This document shows positions 1-9,200 of a stretch of DNA of 42,267 nt, one piece after another. Made by a program: the position numbers and the translations under genes. The notes below the pieces were generated by a model. It saw only the letters and a list, made by a program, of their open reading frames with translations. It did no database searches and was not told where the DNA came from. Position 1 is the stretch's first letter; every line of letters begins with the position of its first letter. The DNA lies in the IMG/VR virus record IMGVR_UViG_3300033273_000608, positions 1-42,267 of that record; one strand, written 5' to 3'. Origin of the DNA: a virus.

Positions 1-3000
1 AAGTTGAATGTTGCCGTTATCTAATTTTTTAAACTGTGCGGTTCGAACTCTAACGATGTCATTAGCAGGATCTAAGCTGATAGTTCCTTGTCCAACAGAT
101 AAGATAACTGTGACTCTCATGTCACCTTCAACAACCACATCGGTGTTTCCAACACCAATTTTCATGTTGCCAATGGTGGATATACCACTTACATTGACTC
201 CAAGATTACTAGTATTCCCTAAACCTAAAACATCATCAAGAGTTTGAGTTTCTGTGTAAGATGTTAGATACGTGTTAGTATCAACAGATCCATCTGCCTT
301 AAGGAACTCAGTAGAAGCACCACCATCTTTTACAAATGAAGTTGCAGTAATGACTCCAGTGACATTAAAGTTTCCAGTGCCAGTAATATCATTACTATTA
401 AGATCTAAGTCTCCGCCGAGTTGTGGAGTTGTGTCATCCACAATATTACTACTACCACCACCAGATTGATCGGCAAAGGAAAGAACGCCAGAACCATTAG
501 AAACAAGAACCTGATTGTTTGATCCTCTTGCTGCAGGGAAAGTATATCCATTTGAACTTGTTCCAATACGAAACTGTCCATCACTATTGATGTGAATTCT
601 ATCTGCCTCAGCACCATTTTTATCTCTGGTTCTGATATTTACAATACAAGCATCTTCATCAGTCCCGTCAATATCAAACTGAACACTTGCCATGCTTTGC
701 ATGGAACCATCTTGTTGTCCTTCAATATTCAGACGATAAATGTAGTCACCAGTTTGTAAATTAGAAGGACTTGCTTGTGTTCCTCTACCTCTTCTAACTC
801 TGTGGTCTACTGCATCGGCACTGTTGTTGTATTGTTCGAGTCTGATTTGTGTTTCTTGTGCTGCCTCACCAACAATGTGAAACTTGGTCTCTGGATTTGC
901 TGTGCCAATGCCTAAACGATTATTAGCAGCATCAAGAGTCAGTGCAGTACTAGTTGTAAGTGACTTGCCTGTTCCAACGACAACAACACTGTTTACGTCG
1001 CCAAGTGAAGAAATGGTTGTTATACCAGATACATTAAAATCCCCACCAACAGTTAAGTTGTCAGCAATTGCCACACCATCTAGATCAATGTGCATCCTGT
1101 CATTGTTTGGATGCTGTCCACTTCCACCATCAGCATCAGAAGCACCGTGAGATGGTTTATCAAGGTAGAAACCAATGCGTCGATTGGCTGCACCAGAAGT
1201 GTTGTCAATGGCAGCAAACCAAGTCTCATACCAAAGTTGGCCCATACCATACTGTCTGTCATTGGATGAATACCAATTGGCAAACTTTACCTTTACTGTA
1301 TCCTCATTGAAAGCAAAGAACTGAGAACCAGAACCATTTAGTCTGAGATCACCACTAACTCTAATGTCTTCACTATAAAGAGTATCAGCAATTCCTACTG
1401 TGCCTCCAATTGAAACAATATCAAAGTTTGCATCACCAGAGAATGTAGAAACACCTGATACAGTAAGTGTTGTTGCACGAATATTGGCAGTTGTAATTCC
1501 TAATCCATCGGCATTTGCAAAAGATAAGTTTCCAGATCCATCAGTTTGAAGGACTTGATTTGCGTTACCGTCTGATGTTGGGAATGTATATTCATCGTTG
1601 AAAGTGATTGCACCACCAGTTGCAATACCAATTCTTACAGAGGGAGTACCGCTGAATGAATCATGAGTCAGAAACTGTAAGTCTCCACCTGCTCCACCGG
1701 CACCTGATCTAGATCTTAAAACAGCACCTTGCTTAAAATCCGTTCCATTGTGTCCATAGAACACAAACTTACCAATCTCATCACCACTTTGGGTTACTGA
1801 AGGACTGTCCTTTGTTCCTCTTGCTTTATGAAGAAGTACATCAGGGCCATCGTTACTATCATGATATTGATCAATACGCATTGATCCTTCAAATTGATCT
1901 TCACCAACCAAGTGTAAAGTTCTCACTGGATTGGTAATACCAATACCCAATCTGTCATTGACAGTATCGATACTTAAAAGATCGGTTGATACAAGAGTCT
2001 TTCCACTACCAACAATAACAGTCTCATTGGTTTCACCAAGTGAAGAAATAGTTGTAACTCCAGATGCATTGATGTCTGCAACTGAGATATCTGGGGTTCC
2101 ACTCAATCCTGCCGATGTTCCAGTGATATTACTATCAGTTAAAGCGACCGTACCTGTGGAATCAGGAAACGTGATTGTCCTGTCGGCAGTGGCGTCCACT
2201 GAAGTAATGGTGGTTTCAAAGTCATTATCAGTAGAACCTTCAAATCTGAACTGAGTTCCAAACTCAAGAGTTCCACTAATGTTTGAATAGATTAAGGTTG
2301 CATCTCTTTCAGTATATCCATCGTCTACATCACTTTGTTCACTAGCAGTGGTGGTATTAATTGTAATGTTATCACGTTGTGCAGCACTTCTGGGGATAAT
2401 ATCCACATCACAAGTGATGTTGCCATACAGACTTGCATTATGAATATATTCAAAGGCGATGATGAATCCAGCAGTGCTGGTTTCTTTGGTGAACAGTTTT
2501 GGTTCAATAAATGCTGTTCCGTTATGTTCTTGATAATAATTGGTTGTAAAGGAAAGATCAGGTAAGGTATTACTTCTTAAGGCACCTGAGAAATATACAA
2601 TCTGATAACTGCTAGCACTTGTTGCAGTGATTCTAGCAATGAAGGTATAGTTCTGCGAATTGCCAGATGGGATGATGGTAGCAATCTTCTGGTATTCACC
2701 TTGACTGTAATAACTCCCATTGGCACTGCCGTCAAATACTTGACTGAATCTAACAGTGTTTGCATTTACAAAACGCTGCTCAAGGAATTGTGGAGCATTA
2801 CTTCCTGATTGAAATATCGGAGCAGAGAGGGTTTTGTTTGTTAGAGTTTCAGTCCTAGTGACATAAGAAACTGTTCCGAAACCACTACTGACGAAGTTGG
2901 ACGCAGTTGTAACACCACTAATGTCAACATCACCAGTATAAGAAATTGATCCTCCACCATATGTTTCCTGCCATGGTGTGATATTTGTTATAGTTGTGGC

Positions 3001-3144
3001 AATACCAACACCTGAGGTATCTTGCCTTACGAATAAATTTCCATCATAAGTATTAAGAGCTATTTCACCCAACTCTAAGTTGGACAATGCTGGCCTTTTA
3101 GATGCGACAGCAGATCTCTTTAATCTAATATTAGGGCTTGCCAT
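1..3144 (-). CDS. Tail-fibre-like structural protein, C-terminus beyond the window
   Basis: The frame is open from ATG at 3144 to the left edge (1048 codons, no stop seen), so the C-terminus is missing. The start MASPNIRLKRSA, followed by LELGEIALNTYDGNLFV, resembles the N-terminal beta domain of phage fibres of the Mtd_N type, as in the 559-aa protein at 3564-5243. The rest is Gly/Ser/Thr-rich. A unit of about 345 residues occurs twice, each with an ISSLGE/D segment and an LGIG.NP....H.VGE segment (near residues 396 and 741). The motif ITFPDSTGTVALTD is common in such fibres. No transmembrane or catalytic motif is seen. By family knowledge it would be a distal tail appendage that contacts the host surface; the host-binding tip or an intramolecular chaperone domain could lie outside the window. 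No Shine-Dalgarno sequence is obvious before the start, which lies behind a late-promoter box and two hairpins. Confidence 0.8.
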   Translation of the reverse strand, partial: MASPNIRLKRSAVASKRPALSNLELGEIALNTYDGNLFVRQDTSGVGIATTITNITPWQETYGGGSISYTGDVDISGVTTASNFVSSGFGTVSYVTRTETLTNKTLSAPIFQSGSNAPQFLEQRFVNANTVRFSQVFDGSANGSYYSQGEYQKIATIIPSGNSQNYTFIARITATSASSYQIVYFSGALRSNTLPDLSFTTNYYQEHNGTAFIEPKLFTKETSTAGFIIAFEYIHNASLYGNITCDVDIIPRSAAQRDNITINTTTASEQSDVDDGYTERDATLIYSNISGTLEFGTQFRFEGSTDNDFETTITSVDATADRTITFPDSTGTVALTDSNITGTSAGLSGTPDISVADINASGVTTISSLGETNETVIVGSGKTLVSTDLLSIDTVNDRLGIGITNPVRTLHLVGEDQFEGSMRIDQYHDSNDGPDVLLHKARGTKDSPSVTQSGDEIGKFVFYGHNGTDFKQGAVLRSRSGAGGAGGDLQFLTHDSFSGTPSVRIGIATGGAITFNDEYTFPTSDGNANQVLQTDGSGNLSFANADGLGITTANIRATTLTVSGVSTFSGDANFDIVSIGGTVGIADTLYSEDIRVSGDLRLNGSGSQFFAFNEDTVKVKFANWYSSNDRQYGMGQLWYETWFAAIDNTSGAANRRIGFYLDKPSHGASDADGGSGQHPNNDRMHIDLDGVAIADNLTVGGDFNVSGITTISSLGDVNSVVVVGTGKSLTTSTALTLDAANNRLGIGTANPETKFHIVGEAAQETQIRLEQYNNSADAVDHRVRRGRGTQASPSNLQTGDYIYRLNIEGQQDGSMQSMASVQFDIDGTDEDACIVNIRTRDKNGAEADRIHINSDGQFRIGTSSNGYTFPAARGSNNQVLVSNGSGVLSFADQSGGGSSNIVDDTTPQLGGDLDLNSNDITGTGNFNVTGVITATSFVKDGGASTEFLKADGSVDTNTYLTSYTETQTLDDVLGLGNTSNLGVNVSGISTIGNMKIGVGNTDVVVEGDMRVTVILSVGQGTISLDPANDIVRVRTAQFKKLDNGNIQL
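896..2070 (-). repeat. Intragenic duplication in the tail-fibre gene
   Basis: Two copies of a fibre segment are recognisable in protein and DNA. The DNA at 1001-1033 closely matches 2036-2068, about 1035 bp apart, which equals 345 codons. In the protein both copies run from ISSLG through a V.VG.GK.L motif to LGIG..NP...H.VGE and then an acidic RxxQY segment and an RGT motif. The copies have diverged in the middle, so this is an old in-frame duplication, not a sequencing artefact. Confidence 0.7.
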
Positions 3145-3155
3145 TTATGAAGTGC

Positions 3156-3189
3156 TGGTATATACCAAGATACTCAGTATAAACTGAGT
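3156..3189 (-). other. Two hairpins in the leader of the tail-fibre gene
   Basis: The 12-bp perfect palindrome TGGTATATACCA lies at 3156-3167. A second hairpin has a 7-bp stem, ACTCAGT at 3172-3178 and ACTGAGT at 3183-3189, with a 4-nt loop. Both lie between the late-promoter box at 3196-3202 and the ATG at 3144, so they would form near the 5' end of the minus-strand mRNA. Read on the plus strand, the second hairpin is followed by TTTT and looks like a weak intrinsic terminator, but no plus-strand gene is known here. Confidence 0.5.
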
Positions 3190-3195
3190 TTTTAT

Positions 3196-3202
3196 TATTT
3201 AT
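3196..3202 (-). promoter_or_regulatory. T4-type late promoter box (ATAAATA)
   Basis: The minus strand reads GATAAATAATAAAA, close to the T4 late-promoter box TATAAATA. It lies 6 nt downstream of the stop codon of the 101-aa gene and about 50 nt upstream of the tail-fibre start. By analogy with T4, transcription would begin 5-7 nt further on, just before the hairpin at 3172-3189. Confidence 0.55.
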
Positions 3203-3208
3203 CCTTAC

Positions 3209-3514
3209 TTAAAAAGTTCCTCCATCGCGAACTTCAATGTTTTCAGGTGTTGATATTTTTTTTCTTGTTCTTTTTAAAGTTGATGATTTACTTAGATTTT
3301 CTATTTGATCTTCTCTTTCTCGAACATGTGTTCTTAAATTTTCAATTTCTTGAACTAGTTGTTGATTTGTCTGCACTAATTCATCAATCTTTTCTTTATA
3401 TGAAGATGCAAGATCTGTGATTTGTTGAACTTTTGAATCTAATAAAATAGTCTGATTAAATAACTCAATAGTTTTTTTCTGATAAGCGTTTATCACATAT
3501 TTTGACTCATCCAT
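3209..3514 (-). CDS. Small coiled-coil protein of unknown function
   Basis: A 101-aa protein, highly charged and rich in Gln, Glu and Lys. Residues about 10-75 show heptad-like spacing of Leu/Ile/Val and are predicted by eye to form a long coiled coil. The C-terminus is basic (KRTRKK) then short and polar. No signal peptide, membrane segment or enzyme motif is seen. It lies between two fibre-type genes, which suggests a fibre assembly or connector role, but this is inference only. The start at 3514 has no Shine-Dalgarno sequence: the upstream bases are the 3' arm and T-run of a strong hairpin at 3517-3544. Confidence 0.75.
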   Translation of the reverse strand: MDESKYVINAYQKKTIELFNQTILLDSKVQQITDLASSYKEKIDELVQTNQQLVQEIENLRTHVREREDQIENLSKSSTLKRTRKKISTPENIEVRDGGTF

Positions 3515-3516
3515 AA

Positions 3517-3544
3517 AAATAGGGGGGTTATCGCCCCCCTATTT
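3517..3544 (-). terminator. Intrinsic terminator-like hairpin, probably bidirectional
   Basis: An 11-bp perfect stem (AAATAGGGGGG at 3517-3527 paired with CCCCCCTATTT at 3534-3544) has a 6-nt loop. On the minus strand it is followed by a run of T that leads directly into the ATG at 3514. On the plus strand it is followed by TATTTACTTTTTT. It lies 19 nt after the stop codon of the 559-aa gene. It could end the transcript of that gene, or act as a 5' hairpin for the 101-aa gene. Confidence 0.75.
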
Positions 3545-3563
3545 ATTTACTTTTTTCTTATTA

Positions 3564-5243
3564 TCAGAATGCACCACAATCAATTAATATATTTTCAAGC
3601 ACTCTATCTGAGCCACTAACAGAAATTACATTTTCTCCTGTTCCTGCACCATCAGATGCAACCAGTCCGGCGACTTCAATAGTGGAGTATGTTATACTTC
3701 CTAATACACCACTTGTCTCTGTTACTTCTGCAGCAAGTGCAATTCTTGATGCCGAATCATCCCAGAATACTGCTGCTTTCTTTAAAGAATCAGTATAATA
3801 ATTTAAAAGTAAACCAACGTCTTTGTTAGTATCAGAACTGAGTGAGGCACCATCGACAACCTGAAGTTCAATCAGGGTGTCTTCAACAGTCAACTGAGTT
3901 GTGTTGACCTCAGTGGTTGTACCATTGACTGTTAAATCTCCAGAGATAATCAGACTACTAGCAATTGAAACATTACCATTACTATTTGCAATTGTAATCG
4001 CTGCTGTACCATCTTTTGCTTGGATAGCACCAGTTTCAATAGTTGGAACATCAAGTTCCGTTGTAATGTTTACAGTGTCTGGTAAACCAATAGTGATGGT
4101 TTGTCCAGATACACTTGTGTTGACTTCATTTGCTGTACCAGAAACTGTCAGAGTCTGAGAAGTGGCAACAGAGCCAGAACCAGAATCAGCTGCCAATGTA
4201 GTTGTCAAATCAACATTGCCAACTGTAGTATCAACATATGCTTTGATGGACTGTTGAGTCGCTAAAGCATCTGCTCTATCAGATGCCAGGCTGTCTTCAT
4301 CAAGGATTGCTGTAACAGCAACACCTGCAAGGGTAAAGGTTGTAGCGGTAAGACCACCACCAACAACAACATTGTCAGGAAGACCAACAGTTACAGTTCC
4401 ATTTGATCTTGAAACTTCAACTTCACTTGTAGTTCCACTGACTGTAAGAACAGCACCATTAGTGCTATTTGCCAGAGTTACAGCGCCTGAAGAAACTGAG
4501 AAATCACCAGAGTCAAATGATGCAATACCTTTATTGCTGTCTGATGCATCTTCACCAGCGACTGTAATGGTTGTTCCAGAGTGAGTGACATCAACACCCT
4601 CTCCACCATTGATGGTGAAACCGTGAGAGGATGGAGTAAGTGCTCCACTATCAGTGGTTACCGACTTAACAACAGCATCATTCAGTGAAACAGCACCACT
4701 AGAAACACCAAAGTCATTGCTATCAAATGAGGCAACACCCTTGTTTGAAGTCGAAGCGTCTTCTGCAGAAATAGTTACAGTGTCATCTGTAACAACAGTA
4801 TCAATGCCTTCACCACCAGAGAAAGTGAGTGTATTTCCAGTGGTAAAAGTATCAGTTCCACTATCACCAGCAATATCGAATGATCCAGATGGAATGGCTG
4901 CAAATTGAAGAGTTGATATTCCTGAATTGGTTGCAGATATTTTTAAGTACTGATCTGCTGAGCCCGAAGCGGGCATAATATAAGTATGAATGCCAGACAG
5001 AGAGTCTGGAGACTTAATTTCAATGAAGTCATTACCATTATCAGTTCCTTCATATAATCTGATTCCACCTCCCGTTGTAGTTCCTTCAAGAGAGAAAAAA
5101 TCGTTTCCACCAATTAGTTTATTTCCATCAGAGGATCCAACATATAACTGATAAGAATCAGTTGTAAACCCAGGTTCTCCAATTGCCAAAGATGGGAGAT
5201 CTGCTTGAGCTCCTCTTTTTAACTTTAAGGTAGGTGCAGCCAT
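3564..5243 (-). CDS. Fibre-like structural protein with an Mtd_N-type N-terminus
   Basis: A 559-aa protein. The N-terminus, residues 5-45 (LKLKRG...LAIGEPGFTTD...LYVG), resembles the N-terminal domain of phage receptor-binding proteins such as the major tropism determinant. Residues about 143-257 hold two copies of a 70-residue unit: GGEG, then EDAS..NKG at 161 and 231, then ASFDS.DF.VSSGAV. That unit is common in phage tail fibres. The rest is beta-rich Ser/Thr/Val sequence, and the protein ends with a short Cys-containing tail (ILIDCGAF). A particle-surface fibre is likely from family resemblance; receptor binding is inference. The gene follows a CTAAATA late box and ends before a strong terminator-like hairpin. 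Confidence 0.75.
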   Translation of the reverse strand: MAAPTLKLKRGAQADLPSLAIGEPGFTTDSYQLYVGSSDGNKLIGGNDFFSLEGTTTGGGIRLYEGTDNGNDFIEIKSPDSLSGIHTYIMPASGSADQYLKISATNSGISTLQFAAIPSGSFDIAGDSGTDTFTTGNTLTFSGGEGIDTVVTDDTVTISAEDASTSNKGVASFDSNDFGVSSGAVSLNDAVVKSVTTDSGALTPSSHGFTINGGEGVDVTHSGTTITVAGEDASDSNKGIASFDSGDFSVSSGAVTLANSTNGAVLTVSGTTSEVEVSRSNGTVTVGLPDNVVVGGGLTATTFTLAGVAVTAILDEDSLASDRADALATQQSIKAYVDTTVGNVDLTTTLAADSGSGSVATSQTLTVSGTANEVNTSVSGQTITIGLPDTVNITTELDVPTIETGAIQAKDGTAAITIANSNGNVSIASSLIISGDLTVNGTTTEVNTTQLTVEDTLIELQVVDGASLSSDTNKDVGLLLNYYTDSLKKAAVFWDDSASRIALAAEVTETSGVLGSITYSTIEVAGLVASDGAGTGENVISVSGSDRVLENILIDCGAF

Positions 5244-5279
5244 TTACTTATTGTGCCTATTGGCATTGTTTTCTTTTAC

Positions 5280-5286
5280 TATTTAG
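5280..5286 (-). promoter_or_regulatory. Late promoter box CTAAATA over a stop codon
   Basis: The minus strand reads TTTCTAAATAG; the TAA in the box is the stop codon of the 306-aa gene. The box lies about 37 nt upstream of the 559-aa gene. A small hairpin (TGCC/GGCA, 5254-5265) lies in the leader. Confidence 0.5.
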
Positions 5287-6203
5287 AAAGAACCATAGTC
5301 TAAACTATCATCATCAGTGCCGTCTGATCTGTCAATGATTTCAAAAGGAGTTGTAAATGTAAAGTCATCACCGTTAAAGAATAATATATCATTTGTACTT
5401 GCAGTGCCGACAACATCATCCAGACTGACAAGTGTTGTTCTGCCTACTCCAGCAGAGTTGGTGGTTGCGATAAACTTACCTTGAGATGAAGAATATTGAA
5501 TTATATCTCCATCATTAAAATCTCCTGCAAGTAAAGTTGCAATCCCTGCTAATGTTCCCAATGAAGTAATAATACCTGCTAAAGCAGATCCATCACCATG
5601 AAATGATGTTGCAGTTACAATTCCACTGACATCAATTGATGAAAATGTAACAGCAGTTCCAGGTGCAACCACTCCTTTGATGCCTGTATAGTATGCACCA
5701 CTTATGTAAACACTTTTTCCAGAGAAATTGATACCATCGGGAAGATTGCTTCCAATGAAGTGTAGAACTCCTGCTTGATAATCAAAAAACCATTCATCAT
5801 TGTTGCCAGAACCTGTGACAAATACTTGATCTCCATTTGCTGCAGCATTGGAGGCATCACCAGATGTATGAATATAAACCTTGACAAGATATGTGGATCC
5901 TACTTGAGGGGGAATCCAGTCAGTTAATCCGGTCTTCCAAGTTCTATTTGCAGTGGCAGTATTATCTGCTGTAAGTTCAACTGGTGCAGATGTTGTTCTT
6001 ACATTAACAACTCCCTGAGTGGAAGCAGGTATGATAGCAGGAATTTGTGCTGACTCAGACCAAATAGTTGTTCCCTGTACAAATAAAGGAGAAGCAATAG
6101 CTTCATTAGGTGCTAATTTATTGGAGTTTGTATCTGTCTTTACTCTGCCGTAACCAACTTTCTTCCAAAGGTAATCAACCTTTTGGGTATCTGAAATAGC
6201 CAT
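5283..6203 (-). CDS. Virion structural protein, cyanophage type
   Basis: A 306-aa beta-rich protein with an N-terminus (MAISDTQKVDYLWKKVGYG) of a type I associate with cyanophage structural proteins. Around residues 195-215 it has VSGIVTATSFHGDGSALAGI, a motif shared with the 1576-aa protein. Further on, FNDGDIIQYSSSQGKF parallels ADGYILQYNASENKW in the 1576-aa protein. The C-terminus is acidic (DRSDGTDDDSLDYGSF). No enzymatic motif is seen. Its start codon overlaps the stop of the upstream gene by 1 nt (TAATG), so the two are translationally coupled and may form one appendage. Confidence 0.75.
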   Translation of the reverse strand: MAISDTQKVDYLWKKVGYGRVKTDTNSNKLAPNEAIASPLFVQGTTIWSESAQIPAIIPASTQGVVNVRTTSAPVELTADNTATANRTWKTGLTDWIPPQVGSTYLVKVYIHTSGDASNAAANGDQVFVTGSGNNDEWFFDYQAGVLHFIGSNLPDGINFSGKSVYISGAYYTGIKGVVAPGTAVTFSSIDVSGIVTATSFHGDGSALAGIITSLGTLAGIATLLAGDFNDGDIIQYSSSQGKFIATTNSAGVGRTTLVSLDDVVGTASTNDILFFNGDDFTFTTPFEIIDRSDGTDDDSLDYGSF

Positions 6204-9200
6204 TATGCTGCCACCCCAATACTAAGTGCAGTAACAGATTGACCTGAAGCAAGAGCAATTCTTACTAGGACAACATTACCAGTAGCATCAGACATATTTT
6301 GATCACCTAATGTCATTGTATATCCACCACTTAATGATGTTGATGCTGCTATTCTATCACCAGAAGTGAAAGCACAACCATCACTTCCATTACCACCGTT
6401 AGCAGTATCACTTCCTGGTGTACCAGAACCACCAAAAGTTTGATCTGCTCTCAACCAACCATTCAAACCAGAGGCATCGTCAATATCAGTTCCTGGTGCA
6501 GCGATCCAAAGTCCAGAAATACCTGAGGATGTTATGTTTATATCAAAGTTTGCAACAACTTGTCGTCGGAATGCAAACGTAAAGAATTGAGTTCCAGTAT
6601 CACTACTTCTATCAGGCCCAACCGGCAAGAAACCGGAAGAATAATCTGTGGTATCGTGCTTAAGAACTCCAAGTCTAACAGTCGCTTCTTTTGTTCCAGA
6701 AACTCCAGGATCTGATGATTCTGAATATGTATTATTCGTGTAAAAATTAGTCGAACCATCAAAAGATGGAGTGTTTGCAGTTGCTGAACTAAAATCAAAT
6801 ACTCTCACACCATCATCATCAAAATTTGATCCAAGAGAGTCGGAAACGGCGATTGCCGTTTCATTAATACCACTTTGTGATGCTGTATGCACTTGAATCT
6901 TTGTACTATTAGTGGTATAAGAACCATTACCGCGAGGATTTTTTGCCCTTACCTTGATAGTTTGAACAGATCTTACACTGCTTGAAGTAATTGGAACAGC
7001 AAGAGTTCCAAACGTGTAAGCAACACCAACACCTGTATTTGCAATAGGAATACCACCGCTTAAGAAAGTCGTGTCACCATCAATATCCGAATAATTATAA
7101 TCATTGTTTCCAATTACGTTTCCAGAAGTTGATTCTTGATTAGTTCCAGGATCAACTTCAACGGGTGAAGTGATATTCCTATACGTTTGTCCCATGAAGT
7201 TTGTCACTTCTACGCCTGTTAGGTTGAGCGAAGGACTTCCTGTATTATAGTATGGAATTCCAGAAATATATTTTTTAGTGCCACCTGTCCCCTCACTTAG
7301 GGTGCCTGCGGTTACGCTAGGTGTACTATTTAGATTGTCTTTGACAAAGGTAACTAATCCACAAGATCCAGTGGAATGAGTCATTCCAAAATCATTTACT
7401 CCAGTATCAATGCCTGACAGTGCTTTTGAAATTCTGGCAGTAAAACACTGGAAAAATCCTGTGGGATATGTAGAAGATGAAATCTCATCATGAGCATCAC
7501 CCTCAGAAGTAATTACTAAGGATGTAAATGTGCCAGTTTCTCCAGTTGAAGTGGTGAAGGTTTTCTGACCATCTGCAGAACCATTGTAAAGTGCAGTCAG
7601 AATACCAGTATGTGAACCATTGATATCATTCAAATTATTTGTTTGAATTGTTGAAGCCGTGGCATATCTGGTTACACTAGATCCAGAGGGAATACCAGAT
7701 CCTGATGTATTGTCAGTGGCATTTGCACAAAGTAAAGGACTAGTTCCTTCAGAGCCCGTACTTAAAGTTAAAGTAGATGCACTTAAAGATGTAGGAGCAG
7801 ATGGGACAGCATTTAATTGCATTGTCACTGTACTTTGTCTTCCATTTTGAACTAATGTTCCAGGAGTACCGTTAGCAGTTAAAGTGACAATTTTGTTTCC
7901 AGTGGATCCCTGGAATGTATGATTGATTGGTGTTGATGTACCTCCAATTGCCTCATTATTAGCGATAGTATCATTAGAACTTCCATCACCCCATGCGAAA
8001 ACATAATCATCAGCATTCTGAGATGTGTTTGTAAAAATACCAACTCTTCTATTTCTACCAAATATATCAACACCATCGTACAGATCTTGACTATTATCAC
8101 CAGTTCTGTCACTAATTACAGTTGCAACACCAGTGAAAATAGAACGAGTTTCGGGTTCAACCGTAACCACAACATTATCCGTGATAAATGGAGATGAAGT
8201 ATGATTAGTGATTGCTCTTAGATTTACTGCAAAAGTTCTAGATGTGCCGACAGATTGTTGCTCATCTGTAAGAGCAAATGTGTGAGAAATATCCACATCA
8301 TTATCACCGGCAGATCCACTTCCAACATTGACATTATCTGTACTTCCATCACCCCAAGTCCACCTGTAAGTATTACCAAATGTAGTAAAACTACCAATGG
8401 TATCCTCAGTTGTATTTGTGAATATAACTGGGAATCCTGAGTTTGAAGAACTATTAATACCAATTAAAGGTGTATTGGAAAAAGAGGGTGTGTGAGTTGA
8501 ATAAACTCTAAATGTCTGTGTTCCATTTACAGGTATAACACCAGGGTTAGCAGCAGGGTGGCTACTCAATTCTAAATCTACAGTATATTCAGTATCTTGT
8601 TCTGAGGAATTATTGTAAGTATGAACAGTTCTTCCACCACCAACACCACCAGGATCAGAGTTTTGATTAATAGTGATGATGTCTCCATCACCCCAATCAA
8701 GCGAATATGTAACTGCAAATCCAGTTACATTTGAAGTTGAGTTTTCAAGGTATACAGGAGTGCCACTATCCCAGAGACTAATTGAAGAACCGCCAGAAAC
8801 AGCAGCAAACATTTCAAAGGCAATACCAGGATCGGGAGTGTATACTACAACATAATTTGATTTAATTACTGTGAAACTATGTCCTGCACCAACTCCGTTA
8901 TTGTTGTAAGCGGTTACAGTAACAGTGTTAGTACCGCCGCTAGATTGAGTATATGTGTGACTTACTGTCGCTAAAGAACTTGCAGTATCAGAAGATCCAT
9001 CACCCCAATCAATATCATATCTGTTAGCATTGCCAGAATGAGTGATAGTTAATGCTATACCAAGCGGAGAACCACCCGCAAGAGGAAATCCCTCAAAGTC
9101 TACCTCCGTCACTGCAGTGTTTCTGATGACATTAAACATTAATTCATTTAAGTCATCAATACTATCTGTAACTTTAGTTTCGGTAGTGAATGTATTAAGT

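Noticed and set aside
3172-3193. Plus-strand intrinsic terminator before the tail-fibre gene
   Set aside because: The stem is short and there is no plus-strand gene for it to serve; a leader hairpin of the minus-strand mRNA is more likely.
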